Of a stretch of 64,000 nucleotides of DNA, positions 18,972 through 27,778 are shown piece by piece; the stretch's first letter is position 1; each line of letters begins with the position of its first letter. The stretch lies in the NCBI GenBank assembly GCA_031081715.1, contig JAVHMA010000005.1, positions 62,001-126,000 on the forward strand, in the 5' to 3' direction. The position numbers and the translations under genes were made by a program. This DNA is from Armatimonadota bacterium. Lineage in GTDB: Bacteria > Sysuimicrobiota > Sysuimicrobiia > Sysuimicrobiales > Humicultoraceae. A model generated the notes under the pieces. It saw only the letters and a list, made by a program, of their open reading frames with translations. It was not told the DNA's origin and made no database searches.

Positions 18972-20243
18972 CTACGGGTAGATCCCGCGGAGGTAGAGCG
19001 CCCGGGCCACGCGATCGATGGCGCGGATCAGCGCCGCGCTCCGGAGGGTTACGCGCCGGGCGTTGGCCACCGCGGCGACCTCCCCGAATGCCCGCATCAT
19101 GATCCGCTCCAGGTTGGCATTGACCTCGTCCTCCGTCCAGAAGAACTGCTGCAGTCCCTGCACCCACTCGAAGTAGGACACGACGACCCCGCCGGCGTTG
19201 GCGACGATGTCCGGCACGACCAGCACGCCCCGGTCCTCGAGGATGGCGTCCGCGGCGGGCGTGGTCGGCCCGTTGGCGCCCTCCACGACAACCCTCGCCC
19301 TAATCCGCGGGGCGTTGTCTTCGACGATCTGCCCCTCCAGCGCGCACGGAACCAGGAAGTCGCACGGGAGCTCGAGGAGCTGGGCGTTGGAAATGGCCTC
19401 CCCGCCGCGAAACCCGGCCACTGTGCGCGCCTCGCGGACGTGCGCGATCAGCCGCCCGACGTCCAGACCGCGGGGATGGTACACGCCGCCCGAGACGTCG
19501 CTCACCGCCACCACCGTGCAACCCAGGCGCGCGATCTGGGCCGTGGCGACCGACCCCACGTTGCCGAACCCCTGGACGGCCACTGTGGCCCCCTCGAGCG
19601 GGTAACCGTAGCGCCGGGCCGCTTCGCGGAGCGTGATCGCCACGCCGCGTCCGGTCGCCTCCAGCCGCCCGGCCGACCCGCCGATGGCGATGGGCTTCCC
19701 GGTAACCACGGACGGCGTCGAGTAGCCCCGCCGCATGCTGTAGGTGTCCATGATCCACGCCATCACCTGGGGATTAGTGCCGACGTCCGGCGCAGGGATG
19801 TCGCCCTCCGGATGGATCAGGGGCAGGATCTCCGACGTGTACCGGCGTGTGAGAAGCTCTAGCTCGTTGGAGGACAGGCCCGCCGGATCTACGGCCACAC
19901 CGCCCTTAGCGCCGCCGTAGGGCAAGCCGACCACCGCGCACTTCCAGGACATCAGCATCGCCAGTGCGCGCACCTCATTGAGCGTCACCGCGGGATGATA
20001 GCGGACGCCACCCTTGGTCGGCCCCACGACCATGCTGTGATGGACCCGGTGCCCGACGAACGTTCTGATCGTCCCGTCGTCCATCCGGACCGGAAAGTGC
20101 ACCGTGAGCTCCCGATGCGGCGTCGCGAGGAACTCGCGGATGCCCTGCTTGAGTGAGAGGTGATCGGCCGCCCGGTCGAACTGCTCCAGGGCCGCCGCCC
20201 ACGGGTCCTGCTTCGGCGCGGCGACGCCGGTGTCGCTGGTCAT
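18972..20243 (-). CDS. Glutamate dehydrogenase, downstream copy
   Basis: This 423-residue enzyme interconverts glutamate with 2-oxoglutarate and ammonia. It has [11 protein letters not shown] with a substrate lysine, the catalytic [21 protein letters not shown], the Rossmann [23 protein letters not shown], and [17 protein letters not shown] 20243 is chosen because it matches the paralogue's N-terminus; a GTG at 20276 would add 11 residues and neither has a good ribosome site. It follows the second copy by 70 bases. Both copies keep the lysine and aspartate residues needed for catalysis, so this one is not an obvious dead subunit. Confidence 0.92.
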   Translation of the reverse strand: MTSDTGVAAPKQDPWAAALEQFDRAADHLSLKQGIREFLATPHRELTVHFPVRMDDGTIRTFVGHRVHHSMVVGPTKGGVRYHPAVTLNEVRALAMLMSWKCAVVGLPYGGAKGGVAVDPAGLSSNELELLTRRYTSEILPLIHPEGDIPAPDVGTNPQVMAWIMDTYSMRRGYSTPSVVTGKPIAIGGSAGRLEATGRGVAITLREAARRYGYPLEGATVAVQGFGNVGSVATAQIARLGCTVVAVSDVSGGVYHPRGLDVGRLIAHVREARTVAGFRGGEAISNAQLLELPCDFLVPCALEGQIVEDNAPRIRARVVVEGANGPTTPAADAILEDRGVLVVPDIVANAGGVVVSYFEWVQGLQQFFWTEDEVNANLERIMMRAFGEVAAVANARRVTLRSAALIRAIDRVARALYLRGIYP

Positions 20244-20313
20244 GGCGTGCCAGCGAGCGTGCGCGCGCCGGACCACGGCCCGACGTCCCGCCGGCTGCCC
20301 CCGCCGTGCACCG

Positions 20314-21585
20314 TTACGGGTAAATCCCGCGCAGGTGCAGCGCTTCGGCCACCCGGTCGATGGCCCGGATCAACGCGGCGTTCCGGAGGTTCACCCGCTT
20401 GTCCTCCGCCACGTGCCACACCTGCTCGAACGCCCGTACTAGGATACGCTCGAGGTTCGCGTTGACCTCGTCCTCCGTCCAGAAGAACTGCTGCAGGCCC
20501 TGGACCCACTCGAAGTACGAGACGATTACCCCGCCCGAGTTCGCTAGGATGTCCGGAATCACGACGACTCCACGATCGGCCAGCACGGCGTCGCCATCGG
20601 GCGTCGTGGGGCCGTTGGCGCCTTCGACGATGAGCCGCGCCTTGATGCGGGCCGCGTTGTCGCCCGTGATCTGCCCCTCAAGGGCGCTCGGCACCAGGAC
20701 ATCACAGGGAAGCTCGAGCAGCTCCTGGTTGGTGACCACGTCGGCGTCCGGGAAGCCCTTCACCGATCCGGTGCGGAGCTTGTGGTCGAGCAGCTTGCGC
20801 GGGTCGAGGCCCCGCGGGTTGTAGACCCCACCGCCAGTGTCGCTGACCGCCACGACCCGACAGCCGATGTCGGCGAGGAGGGACGCGGCGATCGAGCCGA
20901 CGTTCCCGTAGCCCTGGACCACGACCGCGGCGCCCTCGAGCGTCAGGCCCATCCGCCGCGCGGCCTCGCGGGCCGTCAGCACGCATCCGCGCCCGGTGGC
21001 CTCGACGCGGCCTAGCGAACCGCCGATGGGCACGGGCTTGCCGGTGACCACCGCGGGCGTGGAGTAGCCGCGGTGCATGCTGTACGTGTCCATGATCCAC
21101 GCCATTGTCTGCGGGTTGGTCCCGACGTCCGGTGCCGGAATGTCGGCCTCCGGCCCGATGAGGATCGAAATCTCGGTGGCGTACCGGCGGGTCAGGTGCT
21201 CGAGCTCGTTCTGCGTGAGCTCCTTGGGGTTGACGGTCACGCCCCCTTTCGCGCCGCCGTAGGGCAGCCCAACCAGCGAGCACTTCCAGGTCATCCACAT
21301 GGCGAGCGCGCGAACCTCGTTCAGCGTGACATCGGGATGATAGCGGATCCCACCCTTGGTCGGCCCGAGCACTGTGCTGTGGTGCACGCGATGACCGGTA
21401 ATGATCCGCACCGAGCCATCGTCCATCTTGACCGGAAAGTGCACGGTCAGCTCGCGCTTGGGATAGGCCAGGAAGTCCCGGATGCCTCGCTTCAACGGGA
21501 GGTGGTCTGCCGCCTGGTTGAACTGGCGGAGCGCCTGCTCCCACGCGTCTCCCTTCGGCGCCATGACCACGGTCTGCACGCTCAT
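20314..21585 (-). CDS. Glutamate dehydrogenase, upstream copy
   Basis: Also 423 residues, with [56 protein letters not shown] and the same C-terminal [14 protein letters not shown] block. It is clearly a tandem duplicate of its neighbour: parts of the two genes are nearly base-identical (19111-19175 against 20461-20525) while other parts have diverged. The ATG at 21585 follows AAGGAGG by seven bases, the best ribosome site of the pair. Paired GdhA/GdhB subunits forming mixed hexamers are known in Thermus; whether that occurs here is inference. Confidence 0.93.
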   Translation of the reverse strand: MSVQTVVMAPKGDAWEQALRQFNQAADHLPLKRGIRDFLAYPKRELTVHFPVKMDDGSVRIITGHRVHHSTVLGPTKGGIRYHPDVTLNEVRALAMWMTWKCSLVGLPYGGAKGGVTVNPKELTQNELEHLTRRYATEISILIGPEADIPAPDVGTNPQTMAWIMDTYSMHRGYSTPAVVTGKPVPIGGSLGRVEATGRGCVLTAREAARRMGLTLEGAAVVVQGYGNVGSIAASLLADIGCRVVAVSDTGGGVYNPRGLDPRKLLDHKLRTGSVKGFPDADVVTNQELLELPCDVLVPSALEGQITGDNAARIKARLIVEGANGPTTPDGDAVLADRGVVVIPDILANSGGVIVSYFEWVQGLQQFFWTEDEVNANLERILVRAFEQVWHVAEDKRVNLRNAALIRAIDRVAEALHLRGIYP

Positions 21586-21633
21586 CGTTTGGCCTCCTTC
21601 TAGCCCGGTCAGTCTGTGCGGCCCGCCCTGCGA

Positions 21634-22533
21634 TCAGCGCGCCAATGCCGACAAGGGCACAAGCTGCACGCCCTGCCGGTCGAACTCCTCTAGCATCCCC
21701 GCGATGATCCGTGGGGTCCGGCGCTGCACGTGCCCGATCGCCACCGCCTCCCCGCGCTCACGTGCCACGGCGATGAGACGGCGAACCTCGCTGCGGATCG
21801 CGGCCTCGTCAGGATCGTTGTCGAGGAAGACGTGCCGGCGGGCCGTGCGGACGCCCATCGCCGCGGCCAGCGCCTCGGCGACCGTGTCCTTCGTCGTGCG
21901 GCTGTCCACGAAGATCAGGCCCCTCTCGCGCACAACCTCGAGCACCGCGCGCATCACACGGGCGTCCGCGGTCCCGCGGGAACCCATATGGTTGTTCACG
22001 CCGATGGCCCCGGGCACCGACGCCAGCCCGCTTTGCACCACCTCGCGGATCTCGTCGTCGGACATCGCCACCCGGACGGCGCCGGGCCCGAGCTTCTCGT
22101 TGTCCGCGATGGCTTCGATCGGCAGGTGCAGGAGGACCTCCAGACCGGCGGCGCGCGCGCGCCGCGCGACCTCGGACGAGAAGGCGAGTCCGGGGAGCAC
22201 CGCCATGGTCACAGGGCGTCCGATGGCAATGATGCCTTCGACGTCCGCCAGGCTGCCGCCTGCGTCGTCGAAGATGATGGCAGCCCTGGCCGCGCCGGCT
22301 GCCGGGGCTGCGGGCGCCCGCGGCTGTTCCGCGCGGGGCCGCGGGGGCCGGGGCTGCGCAGGGGGTGGCGGCGTGGGCCGGGGTCGCTCGACGCGCGGCG
22401 GCAGCGGGGATGGCGCCGGCGCGCGCGGGACGCCGACACCGACCGCCAGCCCGACCGCGAATACCGCCAGGGCCAGCAGCGCCAGCGCACCCGGGCGCGG
22501 CCCGGACCGCCGTGCGGGCGCGCGGCGCGGCAC
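21634..22533 (-). CDS. Divergent polysaccharide deacetylase family protein (YibQ-like)
   Basis: The 299-residue protein has an N-terminal membrane anchor (about residues 15-36), a proline-rich linker (about 37-85), and a divergent polysaccharide deacetylase domain (COG2861). Domain blocks are AIIFDDAGGSLADVE, TMAVLPGLAFSSEVA, EVLLHLPIEAI, GVNNHMGSRGTADARVM, LIFVDSRTTKDTVA, and AIGHVQRRTP. The gene starts at GTG 22533, 12 bases after ctpA. Homologues typically lie beside envC and ctpA, as here, and are thought to act in the envelope. The classic NodB catalytic set is only partly kept, so activity on peptidoglycan or another glycan is uncertain. Confidence 0.85.
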   Translation of the reverse strand: MPRRAPARRSGPRPGALALLALAVFAVGLAVGVGVPRAPAPSPLPPRVERPRPTPPPPAQPRPPRPRAEQPRAPAAPAAGAARAAIIFDDAGGSLADVEGIIAIGRPVTMAVLPGLAFSSEVARRARAAGLEVLLHLPIEAIADNEKLGPGAVRVAMSDDEIREVVQSGLASVPGAIGVNNHMGSRGTADARVMRAVLEVVRERGLIFVDSRTTKDTVAEALAAAMGVRTARRHVFLDNDPDEAAIRSEVRRLIAVARERGEAVAIGHVQRRTPRIIAGMLEEFDRQGVQLVPLSALAR

Positions 22534-22545
22534 CAGGGGCCTCCG

Positions 22546-23766
22546 CTAGCGCTGCCCCGCGATGCGCTGGCGCGCCACGTCGATGCCGCGCTGGAGCTGG
22601 GCCTCGAGAATGCGCGCCACCTCGGCCTCGCCCTTGCCCTCCAGGCGGTCGCCCACCGCCACGTCGGCCGGGATGCCCCGGCCGTGGATGTCGTGGTTGG
22701 ACGGCGTCAGGTACTTAGCGGTCGTGATCGCGGCGCCGCCGCCGGCGCGGAGCGGGAAGACGGACTGGATGACGCCCTTGCCGAAGGTCTGCTGGCCCAC
22801 CAGGGTCGCGCCCGCGGAGTCCCGCAGCGCGCCGGCCAGGATCTCGGAGGCGCTCGCGCTGAACTCGTTCACCAGCACCACCAGGGGCAACGCGACCTTC
22901 GGGCCTCCCCCGGCGCGCTCGGTCGTGCGGCGACCGTCCCGGCCGACGATGTGCACGACCGGGCGCCCCTGGGGGACAAAGCGGCCGGCGACGTCCACCG
23001 CGGCGTCGAGCAGCCCGCCGCCGTTGTTCCGCAGGTCCAGCAGGAGGCCGCGGGCGCCCGCGCGGCGGATGCGCTCGAGCTCGGCGGCCACCTCGGCCGC
23101 CGTCTGGTCGTTGAAGGTGAGGATGCGCAGGTAGCCGATGCGCTCGGCGGTGAGCCGGCGCTGGACGGCCGGCTCCAGCGCGCCGGCGCCCTGCACGGTG
23201 ACGATCTGGACGCGGGCGCGCGTGATCTCCACATCGAAGGTCCGCTCGGGCCGCGCGATCGTCAGCGTGACCCGTGACCCGGCGGGACCGCGGATTCGGC
23301 TGACGGCTTCCTGGATGGCCATCCCGTCAGTGGCGACGCCGTTGATGCGTCGGATCCGGTCGCCCGCGCGCAGCCCGGCGCGGTGCGCCGGCGTGCCCTC
23401 GATCGGCTGCACAACGATCAGGCCGCCGTCCCGGATGTCGATGAAAATGCCGATGCCGAAGAAGAACCCCTGGGTGTCCTGGGAGAACTCCCGGAAGGCC
23501 TTGGCGTCCATGTAGCGCGTGTAGGGGTCGCCGAGCGCGTCCAGCAGGCCGCGCGCCGCGCCGTCGAAGAGGACCGACGCGTCGGGCACCGGGTTGAGGT
23601 ACTCGCGGCGCAGCGCGCCCAACAGCTCGCGCAGCAGCGCGAACCCCGCTTCGTCCGAAGCCGCCGCGGCGGCGGTCCGCTGTCCGTAGCCGTACCCCGC
23701 GAGGAACAGGCCGGCGGCGAGCGCCGCCACCAGGGTCGCGGTCGTGATCCTGCGCAGCGTGGACAC
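22546..23766 (-). CDS. ctpA: S41 family C-terminal processing protease (CtpA)
   Basis: The 406-residue exported serine protease has an N-terminal membrane segment (ATLVAALAAGLFLAGYGYG), a PDZ domain (GIFIDIRDGGLIVVQPIEG, PAHRAGLRAGDRIRRING) and the S41 core. The catalytic serine lies in NEFSASASEILAGAL, and the lysine in VGQQTFGKGVIQSVFPL. Such proteases trim or degrade envelope proteins, often regulators of peptidoglycan hydrolases. I chose GTG 23766, seven bases after GGGAGG; the open frame extends upstream but without family similarity. The order FtsEX, EnvC-like, CtpA suggests joint control of cell-wall splitting. Confidence 0.92.
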   Translation of the reverse strand: MSTLRRITTATLVAALAAGLFLAGYGYGQRTAAAAASDEAGFALLRELLGALRREYLNPVPDASVLFDGAARGLLDALGDPYTRYMDAKAFREFSQDTQGFFFGIGIFIDIRDGGLIVVQPIEGTPAHRAGLRAGDRIRRINGVATDGMAIQEAVSRIRGPAGSRVTLTIARPERTFDVEITRARVQIVTVQGAGALEPAVQRRLTAERIGYLRILTFNDQTAAEVAAELERIRRAGARGLLLDLRNNGGGLLDAAVDVAGRFVPQGRPVVHIVGRDGRRTTERAGGGPKVALPLVVLVNEFSASASEILAGALRDSAGATLVGQQTFGKGVIQSVFPLRAGGGAAITTAKYLTPSNHDIHGRGIPADVAVGDRLEGKGEAEVARILEAQLQRGIDVARQRIAGQR

Positions 23767-23780
23767 GCTGATCCCTCCCA

Positions 23781-23797
23781 GCCGGCCGCAGGCCGGC
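23781..23797. other. Short hairpin between the M23 gene and ctpA
   Basis: GCCGGCC (23781-23787) and GGCCGGC (23791-23797) form a seven-pair stem with a three-base loop. It lies just before the ribosome site of ctpA in the 74-base gap after the M23 gene. It may lower transcription or translation of the distal two genes. Confidence 0.35.
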
Positions 23798-23840
23798 GGC
23801 TGTAGCTTATCGCGCGGGCGGACACACAGACAAGCCGCGG

Positions 23841-24971
23841 TCAGCGCAGGGGGTCGACCGGCCGGCCGTCGTGACGGACCTCGAAGTGCAGGTGGGGCCC
23901 GGTGGCGTAGCCCGTGCTGCCCACCCGCCCGACGACCTGGTCGCGGGCCACGCGCGCGCCCGCGGCGACCAGGATCGCCGACAGGTGCCCGTAGAGGGTG
24001 CTGGTGCCCTCGCCGTGGTCGAGAACGACGAGCTTCCCGTAGCCGCCGTACCACCCCGCGAAGATGACCGTTCCGGCGGCCGCGGCGCGCACCGGCGCGC
24101 CGCGCGGTGCCGCGATGTCGATGCCGGCGTGGAAGTGTCGGCGGCCGAACAGCGGGTGGAGGCGATACCCGAACCGCGACGTCAGCGGGCCGCGCAGCGG
24201 CAGCACGAGTCCGGCGGTCAGGCGCCGGAGGGGCCCGCCTCCCTGCAGCCTTCGGATGAGCGCCTCGAGTTCCGCCGACTCCCGCTCGAGCTCACGCACC
24301 GCCTGCTCGGCAGCGGTTCGCTCCCGCATGACGCGGCGCAGGAGCTCCCGCTTGGCCTCACCCTGCTCCTCGAGTGTGCGGCGGGACGCGTCCGTCTCGG
24401 CCAGGGCGTCGCGGACCTCGGCCTGGCGAGTCTCCACCTCGCGGCGGAGCGCCTCGGTGCGGTCGCGGTCGGCGGCGTACTGCTCGATGAGCCGTGTATC
24501 CTCGCGGACGATGGCACCGACCAGCCGCGCGCGCGCGACGAACTCCCCAAACGTGGATGCCCCAAGCACGACGTCGAGATAGCCGCTCCGGCCGTACCGG
24601 TGGGCGTCGACCAGACGGTGGCCGAGCGCCTCCTGCTGGCGCGCCAGCGCGCGCTCGGCGCGCGCCAGGTCCGCGGCCGCGGCCTCGGCCCTGCGCCGCA
24701 GCCGGCCCAGCTCGGCGTGCTGGCGCACCAGCGCGCGCTCGGCGTCCTCTCTCGCCCGGTCCAGGCGCTGGATCTCCGCGGCGAGCCCGCGCTCGCGTCG
24801 CAACGTCTGGTCGAGGCGGCGCCGCTCATTCGCGATCTGCTGCTGGAGACGCTGGAGCTCCTCGCGCTGGGCCGCCACGGGCCCGGCCGTGCCCGGCGGC
24901 GGGAACGCTCCCACGACGACGCCGAGGACCGCGAGCGCCCCGACCAGTCGCAGCCACCGCGCCGCGGTCAC
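23841..24971 (-). CDS. EnvC-like murein hydrolase activator, M23 peptidase domain
   Basis: The 376-residue protein has an export signal (about 1-30), a long coiled coil (about 35-240, rich in Glu, Arg, Ala and Leu heptads), and a C-terminal LytM/M23 domain (about 260-376). Domain blocks are SRFGYRLHPLFGRRHFHAGI, DIAAPRGAPV, LYGHLSAI and GPHLHFEVR. The zinc-binding histidines and aspartate of active M23 peptidases appear to be present, unlike in EnvC itself, so it may cut peptidoglycan directly. The GTG at 24971 overlaps the ftsX stop as GTGA. A coiled coil plus LytM domain next to FtsEX is the known layout for FtsX-activated hydrolases. Confidence 0.9.
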   Translation of the reverse strand: MTAARWLRLVGALAVLGVVVGAFPPPGTAGPVAAQREELQRLQQQIANERRRLDQTLRRERGLAAEIQRLDRAREDAERALVRQHAELGRLRRRAEAAAADLARAERALARQQEALGHRLVDAHRYGRSGYLDVVLGASTFGEFVARARLVGAIVREDTRLIEQYAADRDRTEALRREVETRQAEVRDALAETDASRRTLEEQGEAKRELLRRVMRERTAAEQAVRELERESAELEALIRRLQGGGPLRRLTAGLVLPLRGPLTSRFGYRLHPLFGRRHFHAGIDIAAPRGAPVRAAAAGTVIFAGWYGGYGKLVVLDHGEGTSTLYGHLSAILVAAGARVARDQVVGRVGSTGYATGPHLHFEVRHDGRPVDPLR

Positions 24972-25909
24972 GCGGTGAGGTACCTCCGCAGGCCGATCTC
25001 GCTGCCGCCCAAGCCGACGACGAGCCCCAGGCTCCACAGCACCGCGAGGGCGGCGGGCAGGACGGCGCCCGGGGCGAGCACGGGCAGGAACGGCAGGCTC
25101 GCCGCGGCGCGCGCGGCCAGGACCAGGTAGGCCGCGGTCAACGCGACCGTGGCGGCGAGCGCCGCGGCAGCGCCCTGCAGCAGGCCTTCGACGAGGAACG
25201 GCCCGCGCACGAAGCCCGGGGACGCGCCGACCAGCGCCATGATCTCGATCTCCTGCCGGCGCGCCGCCACCGCCAGGCGGATGGTGTTGACGATGATGAC
25301 GAGCGCGCAGCCGACCAGCAGCGCCGTCGCGACCAGACCCGCCACGCGCACCGCCCGGGTCAGCGCGATCACGCGGTCCACCACCGCCGCGCCGTAGACG
25401 ACGTCCTCCACGCCCTCCATCGCGCGCAGCGCCTCGGCGACCTCGCGGATCCGCCGCGGGTCGGCCACCCGCACCTCGATCGAGTCCGGAAGCGGATTGC
25501 CCGGCAGCACCGCGGGCACCGACGCCATGGACCGGTAGGTCTGCTGCAGGCGCCGCAGCGCCTCGGCGCGCGTGACGAGCGTCGCCGCGCTGGTACCGCC
25601 CAGCGCGACCGTCTGCGCCAGGACGCGCTCCTGCGCCGCCGGCGGCACGTCGCGCCGGAAGAACCCCACGACCTCCACCTGCGCCTCCAGCGTCCCGGCC
25701 AGGTGGGCGAGGTTCGCCGAGACCACGAACCCGCCGCCGGCGACCAGGAGTGCAAGCGCCATGGTGGTGGTCGCGGCCGCAGCCATCAGACCGTTGCGCC
25801 GCAGCCCGGCCGCGGCGTCGGCGAGCACGGTCCGCGCGGCCACCGCGAGCGCGCGGCGACCGGCGGCGGCGCGCTCAGCGCGTCGCCTGGTAGAGACCAC
25901 GAGCCTCAT
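24968..25909 (-). CDS. ftsX: Cell division protein FtsX
   Basis: The 313-residue protein has the FtsX plan: a cytoplasmic start, first helix (MAAAATTTMALALLVAGGG), a periplasmic loop of about 100 residues with VEVVGFFRRDV and NPLPDSIEVRV, then three helices with NTIRLAVAARRQEIEIMALVG between them. It works with FtsE to transmit ATP hydrolysis to a periplasmic cell-wall hydrolase. The ATG at 25909 lies inside the end of ftsE (35-base overlap), and the gene overlaps the M23 gene by four bases, so all three are coupled. Confidence 0.92.
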   Translation of the reverse strand: MRLVVSTRRRAERAAAGRRALAVAARTVLADAAAGLRRNGLMAAAATTTMALALLVAGGGFVVSANLAHLAGTLEAQVEVVGFFRRDVPPAAQERVLAQTVALGGTSAATLVTRAEALRRLQQTYRSMASVPAVLPGNPLPDSIEVRVADPRRIREVAEALRAMEGVEDVVYGAAVVDRVIALTRAVRVAGLVATALLVGCALVIIVNTIRLAVAARRQEIEIMALVGASPGFVRGPFLVEGLLQGAAAALAATVALTAAYLVLAARAAASLPFLPVLAPGAVLPAALAVLWSLGLVVGLGGSEIGLRRYLTA

Positions 25910-26561
25910 CGCGTACGATGCGGCCGGCGCAGAGCTCGATCACGCGCCGCCGGAGGATGTCGACGAGCGTGGGATTGTGGGTGGAGACGAGCACGGTGGT
26001 GCCGCGCAGGTTGATCCGCGCGAGCAGCTGGACGATCTCCCACGCCGCCTCGGGGTCCAGATTGCCGGTGGGCTCGTCCGCGAGCACCACCCGCGGCCGG
26101 GTCACGATGGCGCGCGCCAGACACACGCGTTGCTGCTCGCCACCCGACAGCCGGGCCGGCAGGTCGTCGGCGCGAGGGGCCATGCCGACCGTCTCCAGTG
26201 CCCACTGCACCCGCGGGCCGATCTCGACCGGGTCGGTGCCGGTCACGCGCAGCGCGAACGCGACGTTGTCCGCCACCGTCCGGTCGGGCAACAACTTGAA
26301 CTCCTGGAAGACCACGCCAAGCCGGCGCCGCAGCCGTGGCACCGCGGCCGCGGGTAGCGCGCCGACGTCGTCGCCGTCGACGACCACCCGGCCCGTCGTC
26401 GGGCGCTCGATCGCCTGGATGAGCTTGAGAAAGGTGGACTTCCCGCTACCGGTGGGGCCGACGAGGAAGACGAACTCGCCCGGATCGATCCGGACCGTGA
26501 CCTGGCTGAGGGCCGCGACGCCCGTCGGGTAGCGCTTCCCGACGCCGTCGAAGTGGATCAT
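25875..26561 (-). CDS. ftsE: Cell division ATP-binding protein FtsE
   Basis: The 228-residue ATPase begins MIHFDGVGKRYPTGVAALSQ and has Walker A GPTGSGKST, the FtsE-type VVFQEFKLLPDRTVADNVAF, signature LSGGEQQRV, Walker B VLADEPTGNLDP and H-loop STHN. The KLLPDRTV and NLDPEAAWEIVQLL blocks are diagnostic of FtsE. ATG 26561 follows GGAG by six bases. It is the first gene of an FtsEX-hydrolase-protease-deacetylase series. The 83 bases before it, after surE, show no clear promoter, so it may be read from further upstream. Confidence 0.94.
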   Translation of the reverse strand: MIHFDGVGKRYPTGVAALSQVTVRIDPGEFVFLVGPTGSGKSTFLKLIQAIERPTTGRVVVDGDDVGALPAAAVPRLRRRLGVVFQEFKLLPDRTVADNVAFALRVTGTDPVEIGPRVQWALETVGMAPRADDLPARLSGGEQQRVCLARAIVTRPRVVLADEPTGNLDPEAAWEIVQLLARINLRGTTVLVSTHNPTLVDILRRRVIELCAGRIVRDEARGLYQATR

Positions 26562-26644
26562 GCGCTGCTCCGATGAAAGGTGCGACCGCCGCTGTGACGC
26601 CGACGTCGTTCGCGCCTTCGCCGTCGGGGGCGGGAACTCCTCCC

Positions 26645-27412
26645 CTAGCGCGGCACCGTCAGGTTCCAGCTGCGGAGTTCCTGGAGGAGCCGGTCGTCGG
26701 TCATGTTCAGGTGCACCGGCGTCACTGAGATGAAACCGTCCGCCACCGCGCGGGCGTCGGTTCCCTCCACGTCGGGCATCGGCTCCCGTCGACCCGCCAG
26801 CCAGTAGTAGGTCAGGCCCCGCGGATCGGTGCGGCGCTCGAGCGACGACAGGTAGCGCCGCGCGCTCTGCCGGGTGATCGCCACCCCGCGCAGCGAGGCC
26901 GCGGGGAGGTTGGGCACGTTGACGTTGAGCAGCGTGTCGCCGGGCAGCGTGCGCTCGGCCATCCGGCGGACCAGTTCGCGGACGAACCCCGCGGCGACCT
27001 CGAAGCGCACGTCCTCGAACGAGGCCACGGAGACCGCGATGCCGGGAATCCCCAGGATGGCGGCCTCCATCGCGCCGGAGACCGTGCCCGAGTAAGTCAG
27101 GTCGCGTCCCAGGTTCGCGCCCACGTTGATGCCCGAGACCACCACGTCGGGACGCTGGTGGAGGAGCTCGAGCACGCCCAGGATGACGCAGTCCGCCGGG
27201 GTCCCGTTGGTGGCCCAGGCCGTCACCCCCGCGGGATACGTCGTCACCGGACGCGCGCGCAGCGGCTTGTGGAGGGTGATCGCGTGCCCGGTGGCGCTCC
27301 GCTCGTGCTCCGGCGCCACCACCGCGGTGTCGCAATCCGCGGCGAACACCTCGGCCAGCGCGCGCAGCCCCGGCGAGCCGACGCCGTCGTCGTTGGTCAG
27401 GAGGACCCGCAC
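26645..27412 (-). CDS. surE: 5'/3'-nucleotidase SurE
   Basis: SurE removes phosphate from nucleoside monophosphates, especially 3'-AMP and 5'-AMP. The 255-residue protein starts MRVLLTNDDGVGSPGLRAL with the metal-binding DD, then VVAPEHERSATGHAIT, TNGTPADCVILGV, VVSGINVGANLG, and YSGTVSGAMEAAILGIPGIA. All metal and phosphate ligands appear intact. The GTG at 27412 is three bases after the cutA stop. Nucleotide breakdown would supply bases to the purine genes in this window, but no direct link is visible. Confidence 0.94.
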   Translation of the reverse strand: MRVLLTNDDGVGSPGLRALAEVFAADCDTAVVAPEHERSATGHAITLHKPLRARPVTTYPAGVTAWATNGTPADCVILGVLELLHQRPDVVVSGINVGANLGRDLTYSGTVSGAMEAAILGIPGIAVSVASFEDVRFEVAAGFVRELVRRMAERTLPGDTLLNVNVPNLPAASLRGVAITRQSARRYLSSLERRTDPRGLTYYWLAGRREPMPDVEGTDARAVADGFISVTPVHLNMTDDRLLQELRSWNLTVPR

Positions 27413-27415
27413 GCG

Positions 27416-27742
27416 CTAGGGTTCCTCCGGCGCGGCCTCGGCCGCCAGCCACGCCAGGTAGGCCTCCGAGCCGCCGGTGATGGGCATCGCGATGACCTCG
27501 GGCACCGAGTACGAGTGGAGGGCACGCACCCGCGCGACGATCGCCTCCAGCCGCGGCCGCACCGACTTCACCAGCAGGAGCACCTCGGGTGCGTCCTCGA
27601 CCCGCCCCTGCCACCGGTAGAGCGACCGTACGCCCGGCACGATGTTGACGCACGCCGCCAGGCGCTCGTCCACCAGCACCCGGGCCAGACGAGCAGCCTC
27701 GTCGGCGTCGCGCGCCGTCACGAGCACCAGGATGGGGTCCAC
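27416..27742 (-). CDS. cutA: CutA1 family divalent cation tolerance protein
   Basis: The 108-residue protein has the CutA core: LVDERLAACVNIVPGVRSLY, RWQGRVEDAPEVLLLVKS, and HSYSVPEVIAMPI. CutA forms a very stable trimer similar in fold to PII proteins. It was linked to copper tolerance in E. coli, but its general function is not settled. GTG 27742 is the start, 36 bases after the HEAT-repeat gene, in the same direction. Confidence 0.92.
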   Translation of the reverse strand: MDPILVLVTARDADEAARLARVLVDERLAACVNIVPGVRSLYRWQGRVEDAPEVLLLVKSVRPRLEAIVARVRALHSYSVPEVIAMPITGGSEAYLAWLAAEAAPEEP

Positions 27743-27778
27743 GGTGGGGTAGTCAGCTCCGTTGCGCCGGATCGCGAC

